A stretch of DNA of 64,000 nt from assembly GCF_013377255.1 (NCBI RefSeq), contig NZ_CP016614.1:2178501-2242500 (forward strand), given 5' to 3'. The stretch is from Mannheimia granulomatis (GTDB lineage Bacteria > Pseudomonadota > Gammaproteobacteria > Enterobacterales > Pasteurellaceae). Below are positions 8,894 through 17,795 of the stretch, piece after piece. Numbering within the stretch: the stretch's first letter is position 1; each line of letters begins with the position of its first letter. The notes under the pieces are model-generated. The model saw nothing but the letters and a program-made list of their open reading frames with translations. It was not told the origin of the DNA and made no database searches. The translations under genes were made by a program, and so were the position numbers.

Positions 8894-9195
8894 TGCTAAA
8901 ACTCTATCCCACATCCGAAAACGTGCAAGCACCGTTCTATAAAATTTATGATCGGAAAACAACAAAAACGATTATTGCAACGGAAGTAGAAAACGGTCAT
9001 GCACCGATTTTAATAGAGGATTTTATTTGGTTTGAAACAATTCAAACCACAGAAGCCTTGCTAGCAGAAACTTGGGCGAACCTTGAAAACCGTTCTAAAC
9101 AAGGTTTATTAAAGCGTGCTTATACGCTTGATTTTGAAAAACATCTGCCAGAAGGCAAAGTCGAGATTTATATTGCGGTGAGTCCGCATTGTTAA
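8893..9195 (+). CDS. Unknown 100-residue protein next to the VapD-like gene
   Basis: I do not recognise a family. The ATG at 8893 overlaps the end of an uptake signal; an in-frame TTG at 8887 also exists. No convincing ribosome-binding site is visible. The product (starts MLKLYPTSENVQAPFYKIYD, ends YIAVSPHC) is soluble, mildly acidic, has no signal peptide or membrane segment, and shows alternating strand-like stretches. Only 31 bp separate it from the VapD-like gene, so co-transcription and a partner or antitoxin role are possible, but nothing in the sequence proves this. Confidence 0.55.
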   Translation: MLKLYPTSENVQAPFYKIYDRKTTKTIIATEVENGHAPILIEDFIWFETIQTTEALLAETWANLENRSKQGLLKRAYTLDFEKHLPEGKVEIYIAVSPHC

Positions 9196-9207
9196 TATAA
9201 CTGGAGA

Positions 9208-9330
9208 TCTGATCCCCCTCTTTAGAAAAGAGGCGTTAGGGGAGATTTGATTACGATTTCAAAGTTTCGTATGAGCGTAAATCACTTCTGCCAAATCTCC
9301 CCCTGCCCCTCTTTGCTAAAGAGGGGAGAT
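9208..9330. repeat. MITE-like inverted-repeat element upstream of dnaJ
   Basis: The left arm (about 9211-9250, containing CCTCTTTAGAAAAGAGG and GGGGAGATTTG) is repeated in inverted orientation in the right arm (about 9291-9330, containing CAAATCTCCCC and CCTCTTTGCTAAAGAGG). Each arm also contains its own small dyad around CTCTTT/AAAGAG. The spacer is about 40 bp and no protein is encoded. The layout resembles a miniature non-autonomous element or intergenic repeat. Confidence 0.65.
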
Positions 9331-9380
9331 AAAAAGACAAGCGGTCAAAAACATAAAAAATTTTACAAAACGGAAAAACT

Positions 9381-10517
9381 ATGGCGAAAAAAGATTATTA
9401 CGAAGTCCTTGGGCTTGATAAAGGTGCGAGTGAGAAAGACATCAAACGAGCCTATAAACGTTTGGCGGCAAAGCATCACCCTGATAAAAACCAAGGCAGC
9501 AAAGAGTCGGAAGAAAAATTTAAAGAGATTACCGAAGCTTATGAAGTCTTAACCGACAGCGAGAAAAAAGCGATGTATGACCAATATGGTCATGCTGCTT
9601 TTGAACAAGGCGGTGGCAATGGCGGATTCGGAGGCTTCGGCGGTGGTGGTTTTGGCGGCTTTGAAGATATTTTTAGCGAAATGTTCGGTGGTGGTTTTGG
9701 TGGTGGCGGTCGCCGCAGCCGTGTGGTACGTGGCGATGACTTACGTTACGACATTGAAATCACGCTAGAAGAAGCGGTAAAAGGCTGTAAAAAAGATATT
9801 CGTATCCAAACCTTAGCTGAATGTGATACCTGCCACGGTAGCGGGGCAGAAGCCGGTAGCAAGGTAGAAACCTGCTCTCACTGTCATGGTACAGGACGAA
9901 TTCGACGCCAGCAGGGCTTCTTTGTCACCGAAGCTGTCTGCCCAAGTTGTCACGGCACCGGCAAACGCATTGAAAAACCTTGTCGTGCTTGCCACGGTGA
10001 TGGTCGTGTACAAAAAGCGAAAAATCTGTCTGTCACTATTCCGGCTGGGGTGGACACCGGCAACCAACTTCGCTTATCCGGCGAAGGTGCAGCGGGCGAA
10101 AACGGTGCACCGGCAGGCGATTTATATGTGGTTATCCACGTCAAAGAACACGATATTTTTGAGCGCGACGGCTCAAATCTATACTGCGAAGTGCCAATCA
10201 GCTTTACTCTAGCGGCATTAGGGGGCGAAATTGAAGTGCCAACTTTAGACGGTAAATTAAAACTGAAAATTCCGGCAGAAACGCAAACCGGTAAACTATT
10301 CCGGGTACGTGGTAAAGGTGTACCTAGCCCTCGTGGCGGTTATGCAGGTGATTTAATCTGTAAAGTGGTTATTGAAACGCCAGTGAATTTAAATGAGGAG
10401 CAAAAAGCCTTGTTACGTCAATTTGAAGAAAGTTTAGACGGTAAAGGGAAACATCGCCCGAAACACGAAGGTTTTTTTGATGGAGTAAAAAGATTCTTTG
10501 ATAATTTAGGGAAATAA
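9381..10517 (+). CDS. dnaJ: Co-chaperone DnaJ (Hsp40)
   Basis: 378 residues, full length. J domain with HPD at residues 33-35, Gly/Phe-rich linker (about 75-115), then four zinc-finger CxxCxGxG repeats (CDTCHGSG, CSHCHGTG, CPSCHGTG, CRACHGDG) and the C-terminal substrate-binding domain. It stimulates the DnaK ATPase and delivers substrates. Unlike in many relatives it is not directly behind dnaK; an uptake signal (ACAAGCGGTC near 9337) and the inverted-repeat element sit in its leader, so it may have its own promoter. I see no clear sigma-32 site immediately upstream. Confidence 0.98.
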   Translation: MAKKDYYEVLGLDKGASEKDIKRAYKRLAAKHHPDKNQGSKESEEKFKEITEAYEVLTDSEKKAMYDQYGHAAFEQGGGNGGFGGFGGGGFGGFEDIFSEMFGGGFGGGGRRSRVVRGDDLRYDIEITLEEAVKGCKKDIRIQTLAECDTCHGSGAEAGSKVETCSHCHGTGRIRRQQGFFVTEAVCPSCHGTGKRIEKPCRACHGDGRVQKAKNLSVTIPAGVDTGNQLRLSGEGAAGENGAPAGDLYVVIHVKEHDIFERDGSNLYCEVPISFTLAALGGEIEVPTLDGKLKLKIPAETQTGKLFRVRGKGVPSPRGGYAGDLICKVVIETPVNLNEEQKALLRQFEESLDGKGKHRPKHEGFFDGVKRFFDNLGK

Positions 10518-10536
10518 ATTTACCTTGCAGTATTGT

Positions 10537-10553
10537 GGCGGGTTTAACCCGCC
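10537..10553. repeat. Palindrome between convergent dnaJ and trmN6
   Basis: GGCGGGTTTAACCCGCC is a perfect dyad 19 bp after dnaJ. It is GC-rich enough to act as a transcript end for both convergent genes but has no T-tract on either side. Confidence 0.45.
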
Positions 10554-10615
10554 CAAAGCACTCCAGACATCATTTGAACGGGAGGATTAACCCTTCCCTT
10601 ACACATCACTCCACC

Positions 10616-11326
10616 TTAAAAATTCAGATAGAAATCTTGCGTAAGAGTCTTAAATTCTGCGCTATATTGATTCTCTGCGTCGTAAATCACAATCTCTTTT
10701 TGCTTACAAGCTAACGCTTGTAAACTAAAACTCACAATCATCCGCTTGGCAGGCTTACCTACTTTGGTATACACTTTCCATTGCTCAATACAATATAGAT
10801 TAATTTGGCTACTTTGAGCAATAAGCCTTTGTGCTGCTTCTGTTGGTAAAATTAACGTAATTCTGCCATATTCAGCCAACCAATTTTTCGCTTTTTTTAG
10901 CCAATCTAAATGAGTGTGAAGCATAACGGCTCTCGCCAAATCCCTTTCTTCGCTTCGGCTCGCCAGACTATCGGCAAAATAAGGCGGATTACTCACAATT
11001 AAATCAAATTTAACCTCAAAGCTTTGTTTTATTACATCCCCTTGCTTGATTGTAATACGCTTTGCCCATGCAGAATTTTGGGCATTTTCGACCGCTTGTA
11101 GATAGGCGTTAGGCTCTAATTCGACGCCGAATATTTGGCAATCAGCCTTGGTGCGTTGTGCCAGCATGATCGCCACTAAGCCGGAACCTGTACCTAAATC
11201 TAAAATCTGCCGACAATTTTCAATGCAAGCAGTTGCCCCAAGCAAAATTCCGTCTGTATTGACCTTCATCGCACATTTATCGTGCTGAATAAAAAACTGT
11301 TTAAATTGGAAACCTTTTGACATCAT
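10616..11326 (-). CDS. trmN6: tRNA1(Val) (adenine(37)-N6)-methyltransferase TrmN6
   Basis: 236 residues. The SAM-binding motif I is LDLGTGSGLVAIML and the N6-adenine methyltransferase motif IV is NPPYF, with the family opening FKQFFIQHDKCAMKVNTDGILLG. TrmN6 (YfiC) methylates A37 of tRNA-Val in the cytoplasm. Two adjacent ATGs exist (11326 and 11323); neither has a strong ribosome-binding site. The dps terminator lies only 18 bp upstream, so its transcription probably depends on read-through of dps or a promoter overlapping the dps tail. Confidence 0.93.
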   Translation of the reverse strand: MMSKGFQFKQFFIQHDKCAMKVNTDGILLGATACIENCRQILDLGTGSGLVAIMLAQRTKADCQIFGVELEPNAYLQAVENAQNSAWAKRITIKQGDVIKQSFEVKFDLIVSNPPYFADSLASRSEERDLARAVMLHTHLDWLKKAKNWLAEYGRITLILPTEAAQRLIAQSSQINLYCIEQWKVYTKVGKPAKRMIVSFSLQALACKQKEIVIYDAENQYSAEFKTLTQDFYLNF

Positions 11327-11343
11327 TTCATTTCAAAAAATAA

Positions 11344-11368
11344 AACCCCGATAGGAATTATCGGGGTT
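11344..11368 (-). terminator. Terminator hairpin of dps, in the leader of trmN6
   Basis: AACCCCGATA / TATCGGGGTT with a 5-nt loop; on the minus strand it is followed by TTATTTTTT. It ends 18 bp before the trmN6 ATG, leaving no room for a separate promoter. Confidence 0.85.
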
Positions 11369-11386
11369 AATGCTGATTATTGCAAA

Positions 11387-11893
11387 TTAGTTACAAGAGC
11401 AACCTTTTGAGTAATCTGAACATTCTGCACAAGCTGCAGTGAACATCCATACTAATTTTTCTTGCTCTTTGATGTAGTCACTCATTTGAGAAGCAGTACC
11501 TTCATCATTCGCATCATTTGCAAGGTTAAGAATTTCACGTTGTTGTGCAAGTAGAGTTTTGAAACCGTCTAAAGTACCGCGTAAACACTCTTGAGCGGCT
11601 GAAACGCCGATATGTTCTTTAATTTTTGATTGTGTTAAATATTGGCTGAATGCATTATTTGGTGTATGACCTAAAGTTAAAATACGTTCTGCGATTTCAT
11701 CTACTTTAGCGACTAAATCATCATAAATTTCTTCAAACTTTGCATGTAATTCAAAGAAATTCACGCCACGAACATTCCAGTGATAACCACGTACATTTGT
11801 ATAAAACACCTGATAAGTTGCTAATAAACCGTTTAACTCATCTGCTAATTTTTTTGCTACTTCTCTATCTAAACCGATATTTGACATCGCCAT
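11387..11893 (-). CDS. dps: Dps-family ferritin-like protein (DNA/iron protection)
   Basis: 168 residues. The inter-subunit ferroxidase ligands follow the Dps pattern: H38 (GYHWNVRG), H50, E54, D65 and E69 (DEIAER). Dps dodecamers oxidise and store iron and protect DNA under starvation and peroxide. AGAGGAAC precedes the start ATG; a second ATG two codons later is also usable. The C-terminus is unusual: the last 14 residues contain four cysteines (C155, C158, C165, C167 in CAECSDYSKGCSCN), not part of the usual Dps fold. It has its own terminator. Confidence 0.93.
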   Translation of the reverse strand: MAMSNIGLDREVAKKLADELNGLLATYQVFYTNVRGYHWNVRGVNFFELHAKFEEIYDDLVAKVDEIAERILTLGHTPNNAFSQYLTQSKIKEHIGVSAAQECLRGTLDGFKTLLAQQREILNLANDANDEGTASQMSDYIKEQEKLVWMFTAACAECSDYSKGCSCN

Positions 11894-12025
11894 AATATGT
11901 TCCTCTTATCTTATAGTTAAATTGAAATTAAGCCTCTGCTTAATTTATATTGCTATATTACTGCGCCAAACTTCAAATAGCAAATGATTATAATATATAC
12001 GCTTGATAATTAAAATCAATTAACT

Positions 12026-12045
12026 ATAATCATTTAAATGATAAT
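12026..12045. promoter_or_regulatory. AT-rich dyad upstream of dps
   Basis: ATAATCATTTAAATGATAAT is a 20-bp dyad with one mismatch, about 130 bp upstream of dps in a very AT-rich gap. It is somewhat like an iron-regulator operator (AATGATAAT) but does not match the Fur box well; the regulator is unknown. Confidence 0.3.
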
Positions 12046-12062
12046 AACTATTAAATTTATTC

Positions 12063-14465
12063 CTATTCTTTTGGTGCAACTTCCTCACTAGGAATATTCT
12101 GCTGCCCCTCGGCCTCATCAGCTTTAGGATTTAAGTTATTTTCTTTTTTAAGTGAAAGCGCATCCCATACACTTGGTTTCTCAGAGGCAATCACCGTACC
12201 GCTACTGGTACAGTAACGCTGCCCTCTATCACGCCATACCGGAATTTGCCGTCCACTATCGCAGTTCCAGCTACCGTAACTGTTAATTCCTACCCATTGA
12301 ATTGTATTTAATTTCGGTAATTTATAAGCTTGAGGTAATGCTCTTTCAAGATATTGTTTATACACATATAAAGCACCGCTTGAGCCGGTTAAGTTAGTAT
12401 CACCATTGTTATCTTTACCAAGCCATACGGTAGTAACATGCTCGCCATCAATACCGACAAACCAAGTATCACGGGCATTATTGGTTGTCCCTGTTTTACC
12501 TGCTAATTTTAATTTAGCAAAATCATTTTGCAGACTACGCGCCGTACCTCGCTCAACCACCTGCTGCATTGCATACATTGTTTGTACCGCAGCTTCAGGT
12601 GGAAGCACTTGCTCACTTGCTTTTTGAGCATCACGCTGGTAGAACATTTCCCCATTATGCGAAATAATTGCCTCAATAGTAGTTAATGGCGTTTTTAACC
12701 CTTCATTGGCAATTACTTGATATGAACGTGTAACATCATACGGTGAGATCGAATAAGCTCCGAGTAAGGTAGATGGATAAGGCGGAATTTCTGCATTGTC
12801 CCAGCCCATCTCTTTTTGCTTGGCGATCACTTTTTTCAAGCCTACTTTCATCCCAATATTCACTGTTGGGATATTCAACGACCGCACCAAAGCATCCATA
12901 AACATTACCGAGCCACTAAAGCTGCGGTCATAGTTTCGCGGTGTCCAATAGTTTGATCCCACTTTAATCGAAATCTGTTTATTTTGAATCGGCGTATTCA
13001 GGCGAAATAATTCAGGTTGAGCCAATGCAATCGCGTAAATAGAGGGCTTAACCAAAGAACCGATTTGCCGTTTTGACTGAATCGCACGATTAAAGCCGGC
13101 AAATTGAGTTAAGCGGTCGCCCACAATTGCTCTTACCTTACCGGTACGATACTCTGCCACCACAATCGCCGATTGCAAATCGGTCACTTTTTTATCTTTA
13201 TTTTCCAGATCTTCCAAGCCGGTAATTACTGCCTGTTCTGCTGAACGTTGCTGTTTACGGTCAAGGGTCGTGAAAATCTTTGTACCGGATAATTGCGCAG
13301 ATTTTACTTCCCCCAGCTCATTTTTCAGATCAATCGCCAGTGCCTGCATAAATGCCGGCTGTTCACGGTAAATCGTGCCTTTTTCACGCATATTAAGCGG
13401 GCGCATACTTAAAATATCGTAAATTTCTTGGTTAATCACTTGATGATCCAGCAATAAACGCAGCACTACATTTCGCCGCTCAATTGCTCCTTGCGGGTTT
13501 CGCCATGGATTATAAAGTGATGGACCTTTTACCATTCCCACTAACAACGCAATTTGGTCTAAACTGATTTCTTGAATCGGACGACCAAAATAGAACTGGC
13601 TTGCCAAAGCAAAGCCGTGAATTTGGTAACTACCGTTTTGCCCTAAATAAATTTCATTTAAGTAGGTTTCCAAAATGCGGTTTTTATCGTAACGGAAGTC
13701 CAAAATCACTGACATCAAGGCTTCGTTGATTTTACGTACTAATGAACGCTCATTGGTTAAAAACAGATTTTTAACCAATTGCTGAGTTAACGTACTACCA
13801 CCCTGCACCGTTCTACCGGCTTGATAATTGGTAATTAAAGCACGAGCAATACCAATCGGGCTGATACCATCGTGCTGATAAAAACGTCTGTCTTCGGTTA
13901 AAATCAACGACTCAATTAACAAGCGAGGGTATTCTTGCAAACGTAATGCCTGACGCTCCTCATCGCTATCAGAATGCAACATCGCAAGTAATTTGGGATC
14001 TAAACGAAATTCTTCAATTAACTTGCCTTGCACTAAATCTTCGATATAAGTTAATTTGTCATCTTTAAATGTTAAACGCAGTACTCTTTGAGACTCCGGT
14101 GTTTCCGGAAAAGGGAAAGCACGGCGTAACAGCACCAAACGGTTTTCTTCAATTTTAAAATCTCCCGGTGTTGCAACTTGCGATACTTGGCGATAGCCAT
14201 TATCCAGCAGCGCCTGCTTAGCTTGCTCAAGTGTTAAGTTATCTTCAATTTTAATGCTTTCGATACGAGCATACACCTCAGCAGGTAATTCCCATACCTG
14301 CCCGTCCATTTTGCTGCGGATTTTGCCGTCTAAATAAATCCCATAGAAAGCGATACTACAAGCTCCAATCAGCCCAAGCTTTAGTAAAGTAGAGAAAAAA
14401 TAGCTGCGCTTTTTGGATTTATGCTCTGATTCTTGGCTCTGTTCGTTTAACTCAACATCTGACAT
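12063..14465 (-). CDS. mrcB: Penicillin-binding protein 1B (bifunctional glycosyltransferase/transpeptidase)
   Basis: 800 residues. Cytoplasmic tail, one membrane segment (about 27-46), UB2H domain (about 60-145), GT51 glycosyltransferase with the catalytic Glu in TEDRRFYQHDG (E191) and GGSTLTQQLVKN, then the transpeptidase with SLVK (S470, K473), SLN (529-531) and KTG (657-659). It polymerises and crosslinks peptidoglycan on the periplasmic face. The UB2H domain implies activation by LpoB in relatives, but no lpoB is visible here. The short gap to menB upstream contains an inverted pair of uptake signals. Confidence 0.97.
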   Translation of the reverse strand: MSDVELNEQSQESEHKSKKRSYFFSTLLKLGLIGACSIAFYGIYLDGKIRSKMDGQVWELPAEVYARIESIKIEDNLTLEQAKQALLDNGYRQVSQVATPGDFKIEENRLVLLRRAFPFPETPESQRVLRLTFKDDKLTYIEDLVQGKLIEEFRLDPKLLAMLHSDSDEERQALRLQEYPRLLIESLILTEDRRFYQHDGISPIGIARALITNYQAGRTVQGGSTLTQQLVKNLFLTNERSLVRKINEALMSVILDFRYDKNRILETYLNEIYLGQNGSYQIHGFALASQFYFGRPIQEISLDQIALLVGMVKGPSLYNPWRNPQGAIERRNVVLRLLLDHQVINQEIYDILSMRPLNMREKGTIYREQPAFMQALAIDLKNELGEVKSAQLSGTKIFTTLDRKQQRSAEQAVITGLEDLENKDKKVTDLQSAIVVAEYRTGKVRAIVGDRLTQFAGFNRAIQSKRQIGSLVKPSIYAIALAQPELFRLNTPIQNKQISIKVGSNYWTPRNYDRSFSGSVMFMDALVRSLNIPTVNIGMKVGLKKVIAKQKEMGWDNAEIPPYPSTLLGAYSISPYDVTRSYQVIANEGLKTPLTTIEAIISHNGEMFYQRDAQKASEQVLPPEAAVQTMYAMQQVVERGTARSLQNDFAKLKLAGKTGTTNNARDTWFVGIDGEHVTTVWLGKDNNGDTNLTGSSGALYVYKQYLERALPQAYKLPKLNTIQWVGINSYGSWNCDSGRQIPVWRDRGQRYCTSSGTVIASEKPSVWDALSLKKENNLNPKADEAEGQQNIPSEEVAPKE

Positions 14466-14490
14466 AAAATTAACTTAAATATAGAAAGAT

Positions 14491-14535
14491 AAGCGGTCAG
14501 ATTTTGCAAAAAATTAGTAAAAATCGACCGCTTGT
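14491..14535. repeat. Inverted pair of uptake signals between menB and mrcB
   Basis: AAGCGGTC (14491-14498) and GACCGCTTGT (14526-14535) are uptake-signal cores in opposite orientation, with AT-rich tails between them that can also pair (ATTTTGCAAAA / TTAGTAAAAAT region). Inverted uptake-signal pairs are known to double as transcript-end hairpins in Pasteurellaceae; that role for menB is inferred. Confidence 0.65.
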
Positions 14536-14546
14536 ATTAGCGTAAA

Positions 14547-15404
14547 TTACGGATTACGGCGGAATTTGCTGAAGTCCGGCTCGCGTTTTTCATTAAAGGC
14601 GTTGCGACCTTCCTGACCTTCTTCTGTCATATAGAACAACATTGTGGCATTCCCTGCCAACTCTTGAAGCCCGGCTTGGCCGTCACAATCTGCATTTAAT
14701 GCAGCTTTTAAACAACGTAAAGCAATCGGGCTGTTTTGTAACATTTCACGACACCAACGCACGGTTTCTTTTTCTAAATCCGCATAAGGCACAACGGTAT
14801 TCACTAAACCCATATCTAAAGCTTCTTGTGCGTTATATTGACGGCATAAGAACCAAATTTCGCGAGCTTTTTTCTGACCGACAATGCGAGCCATATAGCT
14901 TGCACCCCAGCCACCGTCAAACGATCCTACTTTCGGACCGGTTTGACCAAATTTCGCATTATCTGCCGCAATGGTTAAATCACATAACATATGCAACACA
15001 TGACCACCTCCAATCGCATAACCGGCCACCATTGCCACTACAGGTTTCGGGCAAGAACGAATATCACGTTGAAAATCTAATACATTTAAGTGATGCACAC
15101 CGCTATCATCTTTATAACCGCCGTAGTCGCCTCTCACTTTTTGGTCACCACCGGCACAGAAAGCATATTCCCCTTCACCGGTTAAAACAATTACGCCGAT
15201 ATTTTCATCAAAACGCGCATCAGAAAACGCTTGAATCATCTCTTTTACTGTATGTGGACGAAAAGCATTACGCACTTCCGGGCGATTAATCGTAATTTTG
15301 GCAATACCATCTGCCGATTTATGGTAACGAATATCCGTATAGCCTTCGCTATGATCTGTCCATTCAACCGGTGCATATAAAAACTCTTCACTTGGGTATA
15401 GCAT
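14547..15404 (-). CDS. menB: 1,4-dihydroxy-2-naphthoyl-CoA synthase MenB
   Basis: 285 residues from ATG 15404, which has AAGGAA six bases upstream and matches the E. coli protein length; an in-frame TTG two codons earlier is unlikely. Crotonase-fold protein with the near-invariant MenB segments GGDQKVRGDYGGY, AGYAIGGGHVLHM and FGQTGPKVGSFDGG. It closes the naphthoate ring from o-succinylbenzoyl-CoA in menaquinone synthesis. The rest of the men pathway is not adjacent, but menI, which acts on its product, is at 45372-45821. Confidence 0.98.
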   Translation of the reverse strand: MLYPSEEFLYAPVEWTDHSEGYTDIRYHKSADGIAKITINRPEVRNAFRPHTVKEMIQAFSDARFDENIGVIVLTGEGEYAFCAGGDQKVRGDYGGYKDDSGVHHLNVLDFQRDIRSCPKPVVAMVAGYAIGGGHVLHMLCDLTIAADNAKFGQTGPKVGSFDGGWGASYMARIVGQKKAREIWFLCRQYNAQEALDMGLVNTVVPYADLEKETVRWCREMLQNSPIALRCLKAALNADCDGQAGLQELAGNATMLFYMTEEGQEGRNAFNEKREPDFSKFRRNP

Positions 15405-15532
15405 GTTCAATTCCTTAAATAAGTAATAAATAAGAGCGATTATAGCGGAATCGGTTACAAAAGAAAAAGGCAGGCAGGATTATTTTCGTGGATTTATAGA
15501 GATATATTATTTGATATTTATATAAAAAAACA

Positions 15533-15562
15533 AAACCCCGATGGCTTTTACCATCAGGGTTT
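15533..15562 (-). terminator. Rho-independent terminator of katG
   Basis: On the minus strand AAACCCTGATGG pairs with CCATCGGGGTTT (one G-U pair) around a 6-nt loop and is followed by TTGTTTTTTT, 18 bp after the katG stop. Confidence 0.85.
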
Positions 15563-15580
15563 CTTATCTAATCCGTCAGA

Positions 15581-17740
15581 TTATTTTTTTAAATCGTAAC
15601 GGTCTGCGTTCATCACTTTTACCCACGCCGCAACAAAGTCTTTCACGAATTTCTCGTGTGCATCGTCTTGTGCGTAAAGTTCTGCGTAAGCACGTAAGAT
15701 TGAGTTAGAACCGAATACTAAATCAACACGGGTTGCAGTGAATTTGGTTTCACCTGATTTGCGATCTACGATGTTGTAGCTGTTGCGGCCTGTTGGCTCC
15801 CAACGGTTCCCCATATCAACTAAGTTACGGAAGAAGTCTGTGCTTAATACGCCTACACGGTCAGTAAATACGCCGTGTTTGCTGCCACCGAAGTTTGCGC
15901 CTAATACGCGTAAACCACCAACTAATACAGTCATTTCAACTGCGGTTAAGCCCATTAGTTGCGCACGGTCTAACAATAACTCTTCCGGAGTTGGCTCGTA
16001 GTGAGCTTCTTGGAAGTTACGGAAACCGTCGTGGATTGGTTTTAAGTACTCGAAGCTTTCAACATCAGTCATCTCTTGTACCGCATCACCACGACCTGCA
16101 GCGAACGGAACTTGGATATTCACACCTGCTGCTTTCGCTGCTTGTTCAACTGCGGCTGTACCACCAAGTACGATTAAGTCTGCGATAGAGACGTTGGTTT
16201 CAGCAGATAATTTTTCATAAACTGCTAAGACTTTCGCTAAACGCTCAGGTTCGTTACCGATCCAATCTTTTTGAGGCGCTAAACGGATACGAGCACCGTT
16301 TGCACCACCACGATAGTCTGATTGACGGAAGGTACGTGCAGAATCCCACGCGGTTGCGATTAACTCTTGAGAAGTTAAGCCGCTTGCTAAGATTTTCGCT
16401 TTTAAGCCTTCGATTTCAGCTTCAGTTGGAACATATTTTGGTGCCGGAATCGGATCTTGCCAAATTAAATCTTCTTGTGGTACTAACGGTCCGTGGTAGC
16501 GAGATTTTGGTCCCATATCACGGTGAGTTAATTTAAACCATGCACGAGCAAATGCATCATCAAATGCAGCCTGATCGTTTAAGAATTTTTCGGAAATCTT
16601 ACGATAATCAGGGTCTTTAATAAGAGCCATATCCGCATCATTCATTGTAATTTTGCGTTTAATTGTTGGATCATTTTGGTCTGCAGGCATATCCTCAGGA
16701 TCCATTTCAGACGGTTCCCACTGTTTTGCACCTGCTGGTGATCTTACGCTGACAAATTTGTCTTCATATTTGAATAGCAGTTTAAAGAACTCGTTATCCC
16801 AACGATCCGGGTGAGTTGTCCAAGCACCTTCTAAACCAGAGGTCATTTTACCCGGTGCAGATGTTGTCCAACCAAAACCTTGGTTCGCTAAATCTGCTGC
16901 TTCCGGTTCTGCACCAACTTCACCTTTGTAGTTACCGTGGTGTTTACCGATAGTATGACCACCAGCTGTTAATGCAACGACTTCTTCATCATTCATACCC
17001 ATTGCTTTAAAGGTAATTTTCATATCACGCGCAGTCTTTAATGGATCTTGCTCACCATCAACACCTTCAGGATTTACATAAATTAAGCCCATCATTACTG
17101 CCGCTAACGGATTTTCTAATTCGCGATCACCAGACCAGCGATTACCCTTAGAACCAGTTGGTGCTAACCATTCAGTCTCAGAACCCCAATATACATCTTT
17201 TTCAGGATGCCAAATGTCTTCACGGCCAAATGCAAAACCGAAAGTTTTTAAACCAGCTGCTTCATAGCCCATAGTACCTGCTAAAACAATTAAGTCAGCC
17301 CAAGAAATTTTATTACCGTATTTTTGTTTGATTGGTTGTAATAAACGACGAGCTTTATCTAAGTTAGCATTATCCGGCCAGCTGTTTAAAGGTGCAAAAC
17401 GAATATTACCGGTGTTTGCACCACCACGACCATCAGCAACACGATAGCTACCCGCTGCATGCCATGATAGACGACCCATTAAACCACCGTAGTAACCATG
17501 GTCTGCCGGCCACCAATCTTGGCTGTCACGTAATACCGCTTCAAGATCTTTTTTCAACGCTTCAACGTCTAATTTTTTCAGTTCTTCTGCATAATTAAAA
17601 TCTTCACCTAATGGATTCACTTTTTTGTCATGTTGATGAAGAATGTCTAAATTTAAGGTTTTTGGCCACCAAGCCATTGGGCCTTGTTGGTCTGATGTTA
17701 CGCTACCGTGGAACGGGCAGCCTGCTGTTTGATCTTTCAT
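15581..17740 (-). CDS. katG: Catalase-peroxidase KatG
   Basis: 719 residues, slightly short of the usual 725-740. Distal haem side R90, W93, H94 in GRLSWHAAGSYR; the Trp-Tyr-Met crosslink partners are W93, Y221 (IYVNPEG) and M247; proximal haem His is H262 in GGHTIGKHHG, where most KatG proteins have HTFGKTHG. The second, haem-free half-domain is present. It destroys hydrogen peroxide in the cytoplasm. AAAGGAC precedes ATG 17740. A candidate OxyR element lies about 56 bp upstream of the ATG, and the gene has its own terminator. tsuAB are upstream on the same strand but separated by a 240-bp gap with a hairpin. Confidence 0.97.
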   Translation of the reverse strand: MKDQTAGCPFHGSVTSDQQGPMAWWPKTLNLDILHQHDKKVNPLGEDFNYAEELKKLDVEALKKDLEAVLRDSQDWWPADHGYYGGLMGRLSWHAAGSYRVADGRGGANTGNIRFAPLNSWPDNANLDKARRLLQPIKQKYGNKISWADLIVLAGTMGYEAAGLKTFGFAFGREDIWHPEKDVYWGSETEWLAPTGSKGNRWSGDRELENPLAAVMMGLIYVNPEGVDGEQDPLKTARDMKITFKAMGMNDEEVVALTAGGHTIGKHHGNYKGEVGAEPEAADLANQGFGWTTSAPGKMTSGLEGAWTTHPDRWDNEFFKLLFKYEDKFVSVRSPAGAKQWEPSEMDPEDMPADQNDPTIKRKITMNDADMALIKDPDYRKISEKFLNDQAAFDDAFARAWFKLTHRDMGPKSRYHGPLVPQEDLIWQDPIPAPKYVPTEAEIEGLKAKILASGLTSQELIATAWDSARTFRQSDYRGGANGARIRLAPQKDWIGNEPERLAKVLAVYEKLSAETNVSIADLIVLGGTAAVEQAAKAAGVNIQVPFAAGRGDAVQEMTDVESFEYLKPIHDGFRNFQEAHYEPTPEELLLDRAQLMGLTAVEMTVLVGGLRVLGANFGGSKHGVFTDRVGVLSTDFFRNLVDMGNRWEPTGRNSYNIVDRKSGETKFTATRVDLVFGSNSILRAYAELYAQDDAHEKFVKDFVAAWVKVMNADRYDLKK

Positions 17741-17795
17741 TGAATTGTCCTTTAAAAATATAGGTTTTATCGAAAAGAGAATTATTGTAACTTCA

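Noticed and set aside
12026..12045. Fur box upstream of dps
   Set aside because: The dyad is AT-rich and only loosely similar to the Fur consensus; listed only as an unassigned dyad.
14642..15289. 215-codon plus-strand frame opposite menB
   Set aside because: It is antisense to a near-perfect MenB sequence and looks like nothing known (His/Leu-rich).
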